A DNA stretch of 64,000 nt from Roseococcus suduntuyensis. Its GTDB lineage: Bacteria > Pseudomonadota > Alphaproteobacteria > Acetobacterales > Acetobacteraceae. Each line of letters opens with the position of its first letter. Within the stretch, counting starts at the first letter, position 1. This document shows positions 42,686 to 51,763 of this stretch, piece by piece. Under the pieces are notes generated by a model. That model had not been told where the DNA came from. It worked only from the letters and a program-made list of their open reading frames with translations, and ran no database searches. The position numbers were made by a program, and so were the translations under genes. The stretch is from positions 1,102,290 to 1,166,289 of the forward strand of contig NZ_JACIDJ010000001.1 of the NCBI RefSeq assembly GCF_014196305.1, written 5' to 3'.

Positions 42686-43011
42686 TGCGGGCGCGGTTGC
42701 TGATCCAGCGCGGCGCCCCGGGCGAGGCCCCGCGCGAGGAGGAATTCGCGCTGGAGTTCGAGCCGGGCGAGAGCGTGCTGGACGGTCTGCGCCGCCTGCG
42801 GGTGGAGCAGGATGCGACGCTGGCCTTCCGCTATGCCTGCCTGAACGCCAATGCCTGCAAGGAGTGCATGATGCTGCTGGATGGCCGCGTCATCTATGCC
42901 TGCACGGCGCGGCTGGAGGCGCGGGAGATGCGCCTGGCGCCCCTGGGGAACAAGGCGCTGCTGCGCGACCTCGCCACCGAGATCGCGCCGCCGGATGAGC
43001 GGTTGGGGTAG
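42685..43011 (+). CDS. Single-domain 2Fe-2S ferredoxin (FrdB N-domain-like)
   Basis: A 108-residue protein equal to the N-terminal plant-type ferredoxin domain of FrdB/SdhB. It starts RARLLIQRGAPGE and has FEPGESVLDGLRRL. Cluster cysteines are 52, 58, 61 and 73 in ACLNANACKECMMLLDGRVIYAC; the first gap is five residues instead of the usual four. The C-terminal domain with 4Fe-4S and 3Fe-4S clusters is wholly absent, and no membrane anchor genes follow. It probably shuttles electrons from the flavoprotein to an unknown partner. Its TAG starts another stop-anchored repeat. Confidence 0.8.
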   Translation: MRARLLIQRGAPGEAPREEEFALEFEPGESVLDGLRRLRVEQDATLAFRYACLNANACKECMMLLDGRVIYACTARLEAREMRLAPLGNKALLRDLATEIAPPDERLG

Positions 43012-43072
43012 CGTCCGATCGTCCCTGGCGCAGCCAGGGGCGTGGATCGGCCGCGCGGCTAGCCTCCGGCCG
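43009..43072. repeat. Stop-anchored palindromic element after 2Fe-2S gene
   Basis: TAGCGTCCGATC starts on the stop codon. CCCTGGC (43023-43029) pairs with GCCAGGG (43033-43039), followed by CGTGGATCGGCCG, the counterpart of GTGAATCAGCCG elsewhere. It fills the gap to the convergent monooxygenase gene and may terminate both. Confidence 0.65.
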
Positions 43073-44845
43073 CTACACCCACCCCAGCTCCTGCGCCTTG
43101 ATCTGCAAGGCGATGTAGCGCGAATACATCCGCACCTGCGAAAACGCGCCCCCCGTGAACCACAGCCCCTGCTGCGGCGTGCGGTGCCACATGTTCGCCA
43201 GCTCCTGCCGCGGCATGTCGAAGCCCCAGACCTGGCCCACGCGCGCCGCCACCTCCGGGCCGAAGAAGGCGTTCACCATGTGCTCATGCCCCTTGTAGCC
43301 GGTGGCGAGCACGATGAGTTCCGCGGGCCGCCGCGTGCCATCCTTCATCACCACGCCATCGGCCGCGAAATGGGCGATGTCGTGGTATTGCATCAGCCCC
43401 ACCTCGCCCCGGATCAGCAGTTCGGAGGCGCCCACGTTGAAGTAGTAGCCACCCCCGCGCGTGCGGTATTTCAGCGGCCAGCCCGTGTCGTCCTCGCCGA
43501 AGTCGAGGCGGAAGCCCACGCGCTCCAGCCCTGACAGCAGCTCCGCATCCAGCTCGCGTGATTTCGCGGTCAGGATCTGGTGCGCCCGCTTCATCACCGG
43601 CAGCGGGAAGGAGGTGTTGATGAGGTCACGGTCCTCCCGCGCCGGGCCGGGCCCGTAGTAGATGCCGTCATAGAGCTGCGCGGCGGGCTCCACATTCGTC
43701 ACCAGCGTGGGGCTGCGCTGCACCATCGTGACGTGCGCGCCATTGCCGTGCAGGTCCTGCGTGATGTCGTGCGCGCTGGTGCCGGTGCCGAACACCATCA
43801 CGGGCCTTCCCTCCCATTCCGCGCCATCCTTGAACTGGCTGGAATGCAGCACCTTGCCCTGGAAGTTCGAGAGCGTCGGGATGTCTGGCAGCTTGGGCAC
43901 GCTGGAGACGCTGGTGGCCATGATGATGTGGCGCGGGCGCATGACGCGCGTGCTGCCATCTTCCAGCTTGAGCGTGGCGTTCCAGCACCGCGCCGCCTCG
44001 TCGAATGTGGCGCCCTCGAAGCTGGTGCGGGTCCAGAAGTCGAGTTCCAGCGCCTCGACATAGAATTCCAGCCAGTTCGCGATCTTGTCCTTCGGGATGT
44101 AGGTGGGCCAAGTGTCGGGGAAGGGCAGATAGGGCATGTGGTTGCTGCCCAGGGAGTTGTGCAGCTTCAGCCCGTGGTAGCGCAGGCGCCAGTTGTCGCC
44201 GATGCGCGCCATGCGGTCCACGACCAGCGCCTCCACCCCCAGCGCCTTCAGGCTGGCGGCCGCGCCCAGCCCGGCATGGCCCCCGCCCACGATCAGCACG
44301 GCCGGGTCGCGGTCCTTGTAGAGCCGCGCCTCCAGCCGCTTGTCGAGCCAGTTGGGGCCCTTGAAGTCGCGCTCGAAGGCGGGTTCCTCGCGCGAGAGGC
44401 GCGCGCTTTCCTCGTCATGGCCGCGCAGGCTGTGCAGGGCGGTCATCAGCGTCCAGGCGGCGGGCGGGGTGGCGAAGCCGTCCGCGGCCTTGATGCGCAG
44501 CACGCCGGCGCATTCGCCCACATCGGTCTCGAAGCGGAGGATGGCCTCGATGCAGGCCTCGCCCGCACGTTCCACGCGCCGCGGCGGGCAGCGGTCCTCG
44601 GCCACGCGGAAATCCCGCGCACCGGCCTGCCGCAGCGCGGGGGCCAGGGCGGCCAGCGCGGCGTCGCGCCCGCTATGGGTGACGAAGCCCCAGCTCAGCG
44701 CCAGCAGGTCGCGCCAATGGCCGTCCTCGCGGAAGAGGGGCGTCAGCGCCGCCTCGTCGCCTGGCGCCGCCCCTTGGGCCGCGTTGAAATGCCGCAGCCA
44801 GGTTTCCACCACCTGGGCCGGCGCAAGCTGGGTGTCCGCGTTCAT
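43073..44845 (-). CDS. Flavin-containing monooxygenase with N-terminal NTF2-like domain
   Basis: A 590-residue fusion. Residues 1-150 resemble an NTF2/SnoaL-like domain (VETWLRHFNAAQGAA...LTPLFREDGHWRDLLALSW). From about 180 a class B flavin monooxygenase begins: AVLIVGGGHAGLGAAASLKALG binds FAD, RIGDNWRLRYHGLKLHN follows, and VMVFGTGTSAHDITQDLHGNGAHVTMVQR binds NADPH. The FMO identifying motif is represented by FQGKVLHSSQFKDG. The C-terminus is ELGWV. Substrates of such fusions are unknown; many relatives act on amines or sulfides, or as Baeyer-Villiger oxidases. ATG 44845. Confidence 0.87.
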   Translation of the reverse strand: MNADTQLAPAQVVETWLRHFNAAQGAAPGDEAALTPLFREDGHWRDLLALSWGFVTHSGRDAALAALAPALRQAGARDFRVAEDRCPPRRVERAGEACIEAILRFETDVGECAGVLRIKAADGFATPPAAWTLMTALHSLRGHDEESARLSREEPAFERDFKGPNWLDKRLEARLYKDRDPAVLIVGGGHAGLGAAASLKALGVEALVVDRMARIGDNWRLRYHGLKLHNSLGSNHMPYLPFPDTWPTYIPKDKIANWLEFYVEALELDFWTRTSFEGATFDEAARCWNATLKLEDGSTRVMRPRHIIMATSVSSVPKLPDIPTLSNFQGKVLHSSQFKDGAEWEGRPVMVFGTGTSAHDITQDLHGNGAHVTMVQRSPTLVTNVEPAAQLYDGIYYGPGPAREDRDLINTSFPLPVMKRAHQILTAKSRELDAELLSGLERVGFRLDFGEDDTGWPLKYRTRGGGYYFNVGASELLIRGEVGLMQYHDIAHFAADGVVMKDGTRRPAELIVLATGYKGHEHMVNAFFGPEVAARVGQVWGFDMPRQELANMWHRTPQQGLWFTGGAFSQVRMYSRYIALQIKAQELGWV

Positions 44846-44882
44846 CGCGTGCCTCTCGTGGATGTTTCCTTGAGGGGCAGGT

Positions 44883-44942
44883 TAGCGCCTGATCCGCGGA
44901 GGCGAAATCGCCGGAGCGGTGAATCAGTCGCTCAATAACGCC
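44883..44942. repeat. Palindromic element between FMO and anti-sigma genes
   Basis: TAGCGCCTGATCCGCGGAGG...GCCGGAGCGGTGAATCAGTCGCTC is another copy of the family. Here no plus-strand gene ends at its TAG; it lies in the 121-bp gap upstream of the FMO gene and 25 bp beyond the stop of the histidine-kinase-like gene, so the stop-codon link is not universal. Confidence 0.75.
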
Positions 44943-44966
44943 ACGCGCGCTATGGCGCCGGCGCAA

Positions 44967-45362
44967 TCACCCGAAGGTGAGTTCCAGCCGGTTGCGGCCA
45001 TCCTCGCGCGCATGGGCCATGGTGCCGGCGAAGCGGCGCACCAGCAGCAGCCCGCGCCCGCCGATGCCGATGCTGTCGAAATCCGTGGGCGGCGGGGGCG
45101 GGGGCGCGCTGGTGGGGTCGAAGGGCGGGCCGGTGTCGGTGAAGACCATCACCTGGCGAGTGGCATCGCCTTCCAGCGTGACCGTGACCTCGGCCGGCGC
45201 CGCGTGCATCGCGATATTCGCGAAGATCTCCTCCGCGCAGAGATGCAGCGCATGGGCGCGCGCGGAGGGCAGGTTCCAGGCGGTGACGGCGCCCTCGACC
45301 CACGCGGCGAGCTCGGCCGCGCGGGCCAGCTCCGCCGGCAGGGCGAGAGTGAGGGGCTTCAA
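44967..45362 (-). CDS. RsbW-like anti-sigma factor ATPase
   Basis: A 131-residue GHKL ATPase of the anti-sigma type. The N box is ALHLCAEEIFANIAMHA (N with preceding Glu), the G1 box is VMVFTDTGPPFDP and the G2 region IGIGGRGLLLVRRFAGTMAH. It probably phosphorylates the STAS protein encoded just upstream and holds or frees an unknown sigma factor. The start is best placed at TTG 45362, whose TTGA overlaps the STAS stop by four bases; no ATG or GTG fits. No sigma or PP2C phosphatase gene is in the neighbourhood. Confidence 0.8.
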   Translation of the reverse strand: MKPLTLALPAELARAAELAAWVEGAVTAWNLPSARAHALHLCAEEIFANIAMHAAPAEVTVTLEGDATRQVMVFTDTGPPFDPTSAPPPPPPTDFDSIGIGGRGLLLVRRFAGTMAHAREDGRNRLELTFG

Positions 45363-45697
45363 GCCTGGACGCGGGATTCCGCCTCGGACAGCTCCGTCAC
45401 CATGGGCAGCAGCGCGTCGAGGCCGGAGGTGGTGATGACATCGGCCACCACGGGGCGGGGGCGCCACAGCACCAGGCGCCCGCCCTTGGAGTTGGCGGCG
45501 CGTGCCGCCATCACCAGCAGGCGCAGGCCCATGGAGGCCATGAACTCCACCCCATCCATGTCCACCACCACGGCTTTGTGGCCGGCGGCCAGCGCCGTGA
45601 AGCGCAGTTCCACCGCGCTGGCGCCCGTGATGTCGAGGCGCCCGGTCAGCGCGATGCAGAGCGCGCCGGAGGGCAGGGTTTCGAAGGCAAGGTCCAC
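45359..45697 (-). CDS. STAS-domain anti-anti-sigma factor
   Basis: A 112-residue SpoIIAA/RsbV-like protein. It has ALCIALTGRLDITGASAVELRF, the strand VVVDMDGVEFMASMGLRLLVMAARAA, where the serine in MASMG is in the usual phosphorylation position, and a DALLPM segment near the end. It pairs with the downstream RsbW-like ATPase in a partner switch. The start is GTG 45697, with GAGG in the leader. The pair forms a two-gene unit downstream of the TRAP transporter. Confidence 0.85.
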   Translation of the reverse strand: MDLAFETLPSGALCIALTGRLDITGASAVELRFTALAAGHKAVVVDMDGVEFMASMGLRLLVMAARAANSKGGRLVLWRPRPVVADVITTSGLDALLPMVTELSEAESRVQA

Positions 45698-45761
45698 GGA
45701 AACAGCCTCTTCTCAAGTTGCCGTTGCTGTAGCCTTGCCTTCGCGCGGGTGTAAGTGACGG

Positions 45762-47804
45762 TTACGTGACGGCGGGCCGGGGCGCCTCCCGCCGCGACTT
45801 CAGGAAATTCACCAGCAGCACCGGCGCGGCCAGCGCCCCACCCACGATGGCGAGCGGCCCGTTGGGCGCGATCATCAGCAGCGCCCCCAGGATGAGGAGG
45901 AGCTGCGAAACCAGGCCCATATGGGTGAAGGCATAGCCCGTCAGCCCGATGCCGATGAACAGCACCCCCATGGCGCAGGTCAGCGTCACCAGCAGGAAGG
46001 CGTCCCAGGTGAAGCCGTCCGTGACGATGAGCATGACGGGCGCATAGGCGAAGACGAAGGGCACGGTGGCCTTCGCGATGCCCAGGCGGAAGGCGGTCAG
46101 CCCCGTGCGGAAGGGGTTGGCCCCCGCGATGCCCGCCGCCGCATAGGCCGAGACGCAGACGGGTGGCGTGAGGTCCGCCAGGATCCCGAAATACAGCACG
46201 AAGAGGTGTGCGGCGATGGGCGGCACGCCGAGCTGCACGATGGAGGGGGCCGCGATCGCCGCCAGGATGATGTAGAGCGCGGTGGTGGGAATGCCCGCGC
46301 CCATCAGCACGCAGATGATGGCGACGAAGAGCAGCGTGAGGAACAGCGTCAGCCCCTGCAGCGAGACGAAGCCCGCCGGCATCAGGTCCAGCACCGGGGT
46401 GAAGAAGGCGGCGGCGGAGGCGGCGGCCTGGGTCACGATGAAGCCCACGCGGAAGCCCGCGCCGGTCAGCGTCACCACGCCCACCACCATGCCGACCGCG
46501 GCGGCCGCGGCACCCACCGCCAGCGCGTAGCGCGCGCCGGTGTCGAGCGCGATCCAGAGGTCCTTGAGCGTCAGCCGGTTGCGGGGGTTGAGGAAGCCCA
46601 CCACCACGCAGGCCGTGATGCCCACGAAAGCCGCCAGATAGGGCGTGTAGCCGGCCAGGATGACATAGACGAGCAGCACGAGGGGAATGACCGTGGGCCA
46701 GCCGTCGCGCAGCGTGGGCCACAGCTTCGGCAGTTCGGACTGCTCCAGGCCGCGCAGGCCCAGGCGCTTGGCCTCGAAATGCACCTGCACGAAGACGCCC
46801 CAGAAGTGCATGGCGGCCGGGATCGCGGCCGCGATCAGCAGCGTCGTCAGCGTGATTTCCAGGAACTCGATCATGATGAAGGCGGCGGCCCCCATGATGG
46901 GCGGCGTGATCTGCCCGCCCGCGCTCGCCGCCGCTTCCACCGCGCCCGCGAAGTGCGGCTTGTAGCCCACGCGCTTCATGGCCGGGATGGTGAGCGAACC
47001 GGTCGTCACCGTGTTCGCGATGGAGGAGCCGCTGATGGAGCCGAACATGGCCGACGCCAGCACCGCCACCTTGGCCGGCCCGCCCGCATAGCGCCCGGCG
47101 ATGATGGTCGCGATGTCGATGAAGAACTGGCCGAGGCCCATCCGCGTGGCGATCACGCCGAACAGCACGAAGTGGAAGACGTAGGTGGCCACCACCTTGG
47201 CCGGGATGCCGAAGATGCCTTCCTGCGTGAGGTAGACATGGTTCACGAAGCCGGCCCAGTCGGAGCCGGGATGCGCCAGCACGCCCGAGAGCAGGTTGCC
47301 CCACAGCGCATAGGCGATGAACACGCAGACGATGATGGGCAGCGTGATGCCCATGGAGCGCCGCACCGCCTCCAGCGTCAGCACCACCATGATGGTGCCC
47401 ATCAGCATGTCCATGTCGTTGGGCATGCCGATGCGGAAGGTGAGTTCGTCGAAGATGACGGGCAGATAGATGGTGGCGATGATGATGGTGGTGGCCAGCA
47501 CCCAGTCCAGCACCGGCACCCCGCCGATCTTCGGCCCGAAGGAGAAGAGGCGCCCGCCGGGGAACATGATGAACACCAGCGCGAGCACGGCGGCCAGGTG
47601 GATGGCCTTGTGCCAATGCTCGGTCATGATGCCGAAGCCGGCCGTCCAGTAGTGGAACACCGAGAGCGCGACCAGCGCCGCCGAGACCATGGGCGCGGCC
47701 AGGCCCGAGAGGTCACGGAAGCGCAACTCGCTGTCCGTCGCCTTCTCCAGCTTTTCCGCCGCCTCGAGGTCGAGCCTGGTGCTCGATGAACGCTGTTCGC
47801 TCAC
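45762..47804 (-). CDS. TAXI-TRAP transporter fused permease
   Basis: A 680-residue inner-membrane protein fusing the small DctQ-like four-helix part (residues 30-160) and the large DctM-like part. The large subunit has the conserved GSISGSSIANTVTTGSLTIPAMKRVGYKPHFAGAVEAAASAGGQITPPIMGAAAFIMIEF block. About 16-18 hydrophobic spans are present. Such fused permeases work with TAXI-type receptors, import acids such as glutamate-like solutes and use an ion gradient. GTG 47804 has GAGGAA six bases before it. A hairpin separates it from the receptor gene, likely lowering its expression. Confidence 0.93.
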   Translation of the reverse strand: MSEQRSSSTRLDLEAAEKLEKATDSELRFRDLSGLAAPMVSAALVALSVFHYWTAGFGIMTEHWHKAIHLAAVLALVFIMFPGGRLFSFGPKIGGVPVLDWVLATTIIIATIYLPVIFDELTFRIGMPNDMDMLMGTIMVVLTLEAVRRSMGITLPIIVCVFIAYALWGNLLSGVLAHPGSDWAGFVNHVYLTQEGIFGIPAKVVATYVFHFVLFGVIATRMGLGQFFIDIATIIAGRYAGGPAKVAVLASAMFGSISGSSIANTVTTGSLTIPAMKRVGYKPHFAGAVEAAASAGGQITPPIMGAAAFIMIEFLEITLTTLLIAAAIPAAMHFWGVFVQVHFEAKRLGLRGLEQSELPKLWPTLRDGWPTVIPLVLLVYVILAGYTPYLAAFVGITACVVVGFLNPRNRLTLKDLWIALDTGARYALAVGAAAAAVGMVVGVVTLTGAGFRVGFIVTQAAASAAAFFTPVLDLMPAGFVSLQGLTLFLTLLFVAIICVLMGAGIPTTALYIILAAIAAPSIVQLGVPPIAAHLFVLYFGILADLTPPVCVSAYAAAGIAGANPFRTGLTAFRLGIAKATVPFVFAYAPVMLIVTDGFTWDAFLLVTLTCAMGVLFIGIGLTGYAFTHMGLVSQLLLILGALLMIAPNGPLAIVGGALAAPVLLVNFLKSRREAPRPAVT

Positions 47805-47819
47805 GCTGACTTCCTCACA

Positions 47820-47854
47820 CGAAAACGGCCCCGCGCGGCAATTCGCGCGGGGCC
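47820..47854 (-). terminator. Hairpin between TAXI receptor and permease genes
   Basis: On the minus strand GGCCCCGCGCG pairs perfectly with CGCGCGGGGCC around a six-base loop (11 bp), followed by GTTTTC. It sits between the receptor stop (47878) and the permease start (47804). Partial termination would give more receptor than permease, as is usual for transporters. Confidence 0.75.
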
Positions 47855-47877
47855 AGCAACCACAGTCTCAGCAGGTC

Positions 47878-48903
47878 TCAGAGCATGCCGGCTTCGCGGT
47901 AGAAACGCTCGGCACCCGGGTGGAAGGGCACCACGCCGCGGCCTTCCAGGGCGCGCTGGCGAATGATCTCGCGGCCCTTGGCGTGGCCACGGTCGAGCAG
48001 GCCGCGCGTCGTCTCGGACCACAGCGCGCGGGTGATCTCATAGACCACGTTGTCCGGCACGCTGTCGCGCACGATCCAGCAGGCGCCGACGGTCAGCGTC
48101 GGCACGTCCTGGGTCACGCCCTGGTAGGCGCCGGCCGGAATCACGCCCGTGGAGTAGAAGGGCGCGCGCTCGATCACGCGGGTGGCCTCGGCGCCGGCGA
48201 TGGGCAGGATGCGGCAGCCGGTGCGGCTGCAGAACTCGGTGAAGGCGGCGGCGGGGTAGCCCACCACGGTGAAGGTGGCGTCGAGCCCACGGTCCTGCAT
48301 GCGCTCGGTGCCCTGCGCCTGGTTCAGGAACTCGGCCGTGAATTCGCGCCCCGCCCGCAGGCCATTGGCCTCCAGGATCATCTCGCTGCCCACGCGGGCA
48401 CCCGAGGCCTGCAGGCCGATGGCGATGCGCCGGCCGCGCAGGTCGGAGAAGGCGCGGATTTCGCTGTCCGCGCGCACCACGGCGTGGATGTGCTCGGGGA
48501 AGAGGTGGCCCAGGAAGCGCAGCCGCTGAAGCTGCGGGCGGCCCTCGAACAGGCCCGTGCCGGTGTAGGACCAATGCAGCACGTCGGACTGCACGAAGCC
48601 GCTCTCGGCATTGCCGGACTGGATCAGGTTCACGTTCTGCACGCTGCCCTGGGTGGCCTGGGCCACGGCCACCATGCCCGGCACGCCGTCCGTGGCGCCG
48701 GCCACGTTGCAGGCGGAGCCCGGCGGGCAGGAGATGGCGTTCGCGATGATGCCGCCGATGGGGTAGTAGGTGCCGCCGGCCGAACCCGTGCCGATGCGGA
48801 AGAAGGACGGCGTCTGCGCCGCGGCCTCACGCCCGATCAGCGCCGGCGCCGCGAGCGCCACGCCGGCCATCAGGCTGCGGCGGTGGAATGTGTTGCTTGC
48901 CAT
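47878..48903 (-). CDS. TAXI family TRAP transporter solute receptor
   Basis: A 341-residue periplasmic receptor. Signal: SLMAGVALAAPALIGREAAAQ. The mature start SFFRIGTGSAGGTYYPIGGIIANAIS is the TAXI signature, followed by NLIQSGNAESGFVQSDVLHW and FSDLRGRRIAIGLQASGARV. It delivers solute to the fused permease encoded downstream. ATG 48903 is preferred over 48930, which would add nine residues before the signal. TAXI receptors handle poorly known ligands such as glutamate or alpha-ketoglutarate. Confidence 0.92.
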   Translation of the reverse strand: MASNTFHRRSLMAGVALAAPALIGREAAAQTPSFFRIGTGSAGGTYYPIGGIIANAISCPPGSACNVAGATDGVPGMVAVAQATQGSVQNVNLIQSGNAESGFVQSDVLHWSYTGTGLFEGRPQLQRLRFLGHLFPEHIHAVVRADSEIRAFSDLRGRRIAIGLQASGARVGSEMILEANGLRAGREFTAEFLNQAQGTERMQDRGLDATFTVVGYPAAAFTEFCSRTGCRILPIAGAEATRVIERAPFYSTGVIPAGAYQGVTQDVPTLTVGACWIVRDSVPDNVVYEITRALWSETTRGLLDRGHAKGREIIRQRALEGRGVVPFHPGAERFYREAGML

Positions 48904-48974
48904 GTCTTTCGTCTCCTTGAACCGGATCATTGCAGACTAGCCCCGCGGCCCTGATTGGCCAACGCGCCTGTCGC

Positions 48975-49766
48975 TCAACCCACGGCCAGCACCAGCAGGA
49001 TCAGCGTGCCGAGCCCGATGCGATACCAGCCGAAGGGGGTGAAGCCGATCCGCGCGATGAAGGCCAGCAGAAGCTTGACCGTGAACAGCGCCACGACGAA
49101 GGCCACCACCGTGCCAAGCGCGATCTGCGCGAGGCCATCGCTGGTGAGTTCGGCGCGCACCTTGAACAGCGAATAGGCGCTGGCCGCGATCATGGTCGGA
49201 ATGGCCAGGATGAAGCTGAACTCCGCCGCCGTCTTGCGGTCCACGCCGCAGAGCAGCGCGGTGATGATGGTGGCCCCTGAGCGCGAGGTGCCCGGGATCA
49301 TTGCCAGCGCCTGGCCGAAGCCGATCAGCACGGCCGCGATGGGGTTGATCTGCTCCACGGCATGGATGGTGGGCTCGGGCCGCTTCTTCTCGATCACGAT
49401 GATGGCGATGCCGCCCAGGATCAGCGCGCAGGCCACCACGAAGGGGTTGAACAGCAATGAGGTGATGGTGCCGTGGAAAGTTGCGCCGATGAAGGCCGCC
49501 GGCAGGAAGGCCAGGGCCACATTCATGGCGAAAACATATTCCGGCGTGCCGCGCTTCCAGAAGCCCCGCGCCACCGCCATCAGCCGCGCCCAGAACACCA
49601 CGATGACGGCCAGGATGGCGCCGAGCTGGATCGTGATCTCGAACACCTTGCCGGGCGGGCCGTGGAACCCGATCAGCTCCCCCAGCAGGATCAGGTGGCC
49701 GGTGGAGGAAATGGGCAGGAACTCGGTGAGGCCTTCGACCACACCCATCAGGAAGGCGTCGAACAT
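48975..49766 (-). CDS. uppP: Undecaprenyl-diphosphatase
   Basis: A 263-residue BacA-type membrane phosphatase that recycles the C55 lipid carrier for peptidoglycan and is linked to bacitracin resistance. The N-terminal motif is GVVEGLTEFLPISSTGHLIL and the second is ALAMIPGTSRSGATIITALLCGVDRKTAAEFSFILAIP. About eight hydrophobic spans match the family. ATG 49766 lies six bases after the proB stop, so the two are one operon. Confidence 0.95.
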   Translation of the reverse strand: MFDAFLMGVVEGLTEFLPISSTGHLILLGELIGFHGPPGKVFEITIQLGAILAVIVVFWARLMAVARGFWKRGTPEYVFAMNVALAFLPAAFIGATFHGTITSLLFNPFVVACALILGGIAIIVIEKKRPEPTIHAVEQINPIAAVLIGFGQALAMIPGTSRSGATIITALLCGVDRKTAAEFSFILAIPTMIAASAYSLFKVRAELTSDGLAQIALGTVVAFVVALFTVKLLLAFIARIGFTPFGWYRIGLGTLILLVLAVG

Positions 49767-49772
49767 CAGCCT

Positions 49773-50924
49773 CTATTCCTCCAGCAAAACCAGGTCGTCG
49801 CGGTGGATGATCTCGTCGCGGCCGCGCCAGCCCAGGATGGCCTCGATTTCGGCACTACGATGGCCGGCGATGCGGCGCGCATCGGCCGCGTCATAGGCGG
49901 AAAGCCCGCGCGCCCATTCGCGGCCCGTGGCGTCGCGCACGGACAGCGGATCACCGCGCAGGAATTCGCCGCGCACCTCGCGCACGCCCGCCGGCAGCAG
50001 GGAGGAGCCGCGGCGCAAGGCGCCCACCGCGCCCTCATCCACCACCAGCGTGCCCAGCGGCGCGAGGCTGCCCGCGATCCAGCGCTTGCGGGCGGTGCGG
50101 GCCTCGGGCGGGGCGAGGAACCAGGTGCAGCGGGCGCCCTCTTCCAGCGCGCGCAGCGGGTGCATGGCCTCGCCCTTCGCGATGGCCATCGCGCAGCCGG
50201 CCCCGGTCGCGATGCGCGCCGCGATCAGCTTGGTGCGCATGCCGCCGGAGGAATAGCCGGGCGGCGGCTCGCCCCCCATGGCCATGATGTCATCCGTGAT
50301 GCGCTCGACCACCGGCAGATGGGTGGCCGTGGGGTCGCGGCGGGGGTCGGCGGTGTAGAGACCGTCAATGTCGCTGAACAGCACCAGCGCGTCGGCCTGC
50401 ACCATCTCGGCCACGCGGGCGGCCAGGCGGTCATTGTCGCCGAAGCGGATTTCGGCGGTGGCCACCGTGTCGTTCTCGTTGATGACGGGCACGCAGCCCA
50501 GCTCCAGCAGCGTGCCCAGCGTGGCGCGGGCGTTGAGGTAGCGCCTGCGGTCCTCGCTGTCCTCCAGCGTCAGCAGCAGTTGCGCGGCGCGCAGGCCCTG
50601 GGCGGCCAGGGCCGTGTCCCAGGCGCCGGCCAGCCGGATCTGCCCCACGGCGGCCGCGGCCTGCTTCTGTTCCAGGCGCAGGGTCCGGCCCGTCAGGCCC
50701 AGGGTGCGGCGGGCGAGTGCGACGGCGCCCGAGGAGACGACGATCACCTCGCGCCCCTGCGCGCGCAGGGCGGCGATGTCCTCGGCCACGGAGGCGAGCC
50801 AGGCGGCGCGCGGCTCGGCGCGCTCGGCCTCCACCAGCAGGGCGGAGCCGATCTTGATGACGATGCGTCTGGCCTGGGCCCAGGGGGTGGGGCCGGAACC
50901 GGAACAGGGCGCGGCGGCGGACAT
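49773..50924 (-). CDS. proB: Glutamate 5-kinase
   Basis: A 383-residue kinase for the first step of proline synthesis. The amino-acid-kinase domain has [61 protein letters not shown] and [16 protein letters not shown]. The C-terminal PUA domain (residues 285-380) starts [27 protein letters not shown]. The usual companion proA is not nearby. ATG 50924; the open frame to 51080 overlaps the divergent promoter and is not coding. Confidence 0.94.
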   Translation of the reverse strand: MSAAAPCSGSGPTPWAQARRIVIKIGSALLVEAERAEPRAAWLASVAEDIAALRAQGREVIVVSSGAVALARRTLGLTGRTLRLEQKQAAAAVGQIRLAGAWDTALAAQGLRAAQLLLTLEDSEDRRRYLNARATLGTLLELGCVPVINENDTVATAEIRFGDNDRLAARVAEMVQADALVLFSDIDGLYTADPRRDPTATHLPVVERITDDIMAMGGEPPPGYSSGGMRTKLIAARIATGAGCAMAIAKGEAMHPLRALEEGARCTWFLAPPEARTARKRWIAGSLAPLGTLVVDEGAVGALRRGSSLLPAGVREVRGEFLRGDPLSVRDATGREWARGLSAYDAADARRIAGHRSAEIEAILGWRGRDEIIHRDDLVLLEE

Positions 50925-51006
50925 GGGCGCGGTCTGTGCGGGTTTTGCCGCGGCGCCGCAAGTCACCCCTCCCCAGCAACCGGGGCGTGTGGTTAACCTT
51001 CCATTA

Positions 51007-51672
51007 ATGCGTCGCGCGGCGATCCCCTGCCTTCTCCTGCTTCTCGCGGCCTGCGGCAGCGATGGCGGGGCCTCGGGCATGGCGCGGGCGGTGATGGGCG
51101 GGCTTGGCCTGCCTCAGCCACGGGAGACCGCGCCCGAACCCGACCGCCTGGCCATCGCCGAGGCCGAGAGCGCCGAGGTGGACGCCGCCGCCCCCCAGCT
51201 TCGCCTGGGCCTCGGGCCGCGCACCGCGACGGCCGTGCTCATCCAGCAGCAGGGGAACCGGCGGATGTGGCGCGCGCCTGGCGGCGTGGTGGTGGCGACG
51301 GACGGGCCGCGCGTGGTGGCCACCTCGGGCCTGCCCACCCTCATCACCGCCACGCGCTTCGACGGGCCGGACCCGCTGGACAACCCCGTGGAACTGCTGG
51401 GTCGCAGCGCCGAGGCGCGGCGGCTGGTGGATTTGTCCGGCGCTGGGCGGAACCCCGCCTCGATGCGCTTCGGCATCGCCTTCGACTGTCGCCTGCGTGC
51501 CGCCCGCACCGAGGAGGAGGGTGTGGTGCTGGTGGAGGAACGCTGCCGGGTGCCGGGGCAGGGGGCGGTGGCGAATTCCTTCTGGGCGGATGAGGCGAGC
51601 GGCCGCGTCACCCACGCCGAACAATGGGTGGGGACGGGGTTGCCGCGGATGGTGCTGGTCTTCCCGAACTGA
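51007..51672 (+). CDS. YjbF family lipoprotein
   Basis: A 221-residue outer-membrane lipoprotein with lipobox [10 protein letters not shown] (Cys near residue 16). The body contains [36 protein letters not shown] and [20 protein letters not shown], matching the YjbF/GfcB group linked to exopolysaccharide. Partner genes yjbE, yjbG and yjbH are absent, so it may act alone. The start is ATG 51007 (TTAATG), and the promoter is shared with divergent proB in an 82-bp gap. Confidence 0.8.
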   Translation: MRRAAIPCLLLLLAACGSDGGASGMARAVMGGLGLPQPRETAPEPDRLAIAEAESAEVDAAAPQLRLGLGPRTATAVLIQQQGNRRMWRAPGGVVVATDGPRVVATSGLPTLITATRFDGPDPLDNPVELLGRSAEARRLVDLSGAGRNPASMRFGIAFDCRLRAARTEEEGVVLVEERCRVPGQGAVANSFWADEASGRVTHAEQWVGTGLPRMVLVFPN

Positions 51673-51692
51673 CGTTGGGGGAAGTTGGCCGG

Positions 51693-51763
51693 GCTACTCC
51701 GCCGGCGATTCACGCCTCCGGGCCTGCGGCCCTCCGGCGATCGCGGGCGCTACTCCGCCGGCG
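51693..51763. repeat. Duplicated 3' end of the MFS gene with hairpin
   Basis: GCTACTCCGCCGGCG occurs at 51693-51707 and 51749-51763, 56 bp apart. The second copy is the end of the minus-strand MFS gene (stop plus last codons), so the first is a copy of that tail. Between them CGATTCACGCCTCCGGGC...CCGGCGATCGCGGGC is the reverse complement type of the unit after lepA. Confidence 0.75.

Noticed and set aside
45921-47789. 622-codon plus-strand ORF opposite the TRAP permease
   Set aside because: His/Asp/Arg/Gly-rich shadow; the minus strand has an intact fused TRAP permease.
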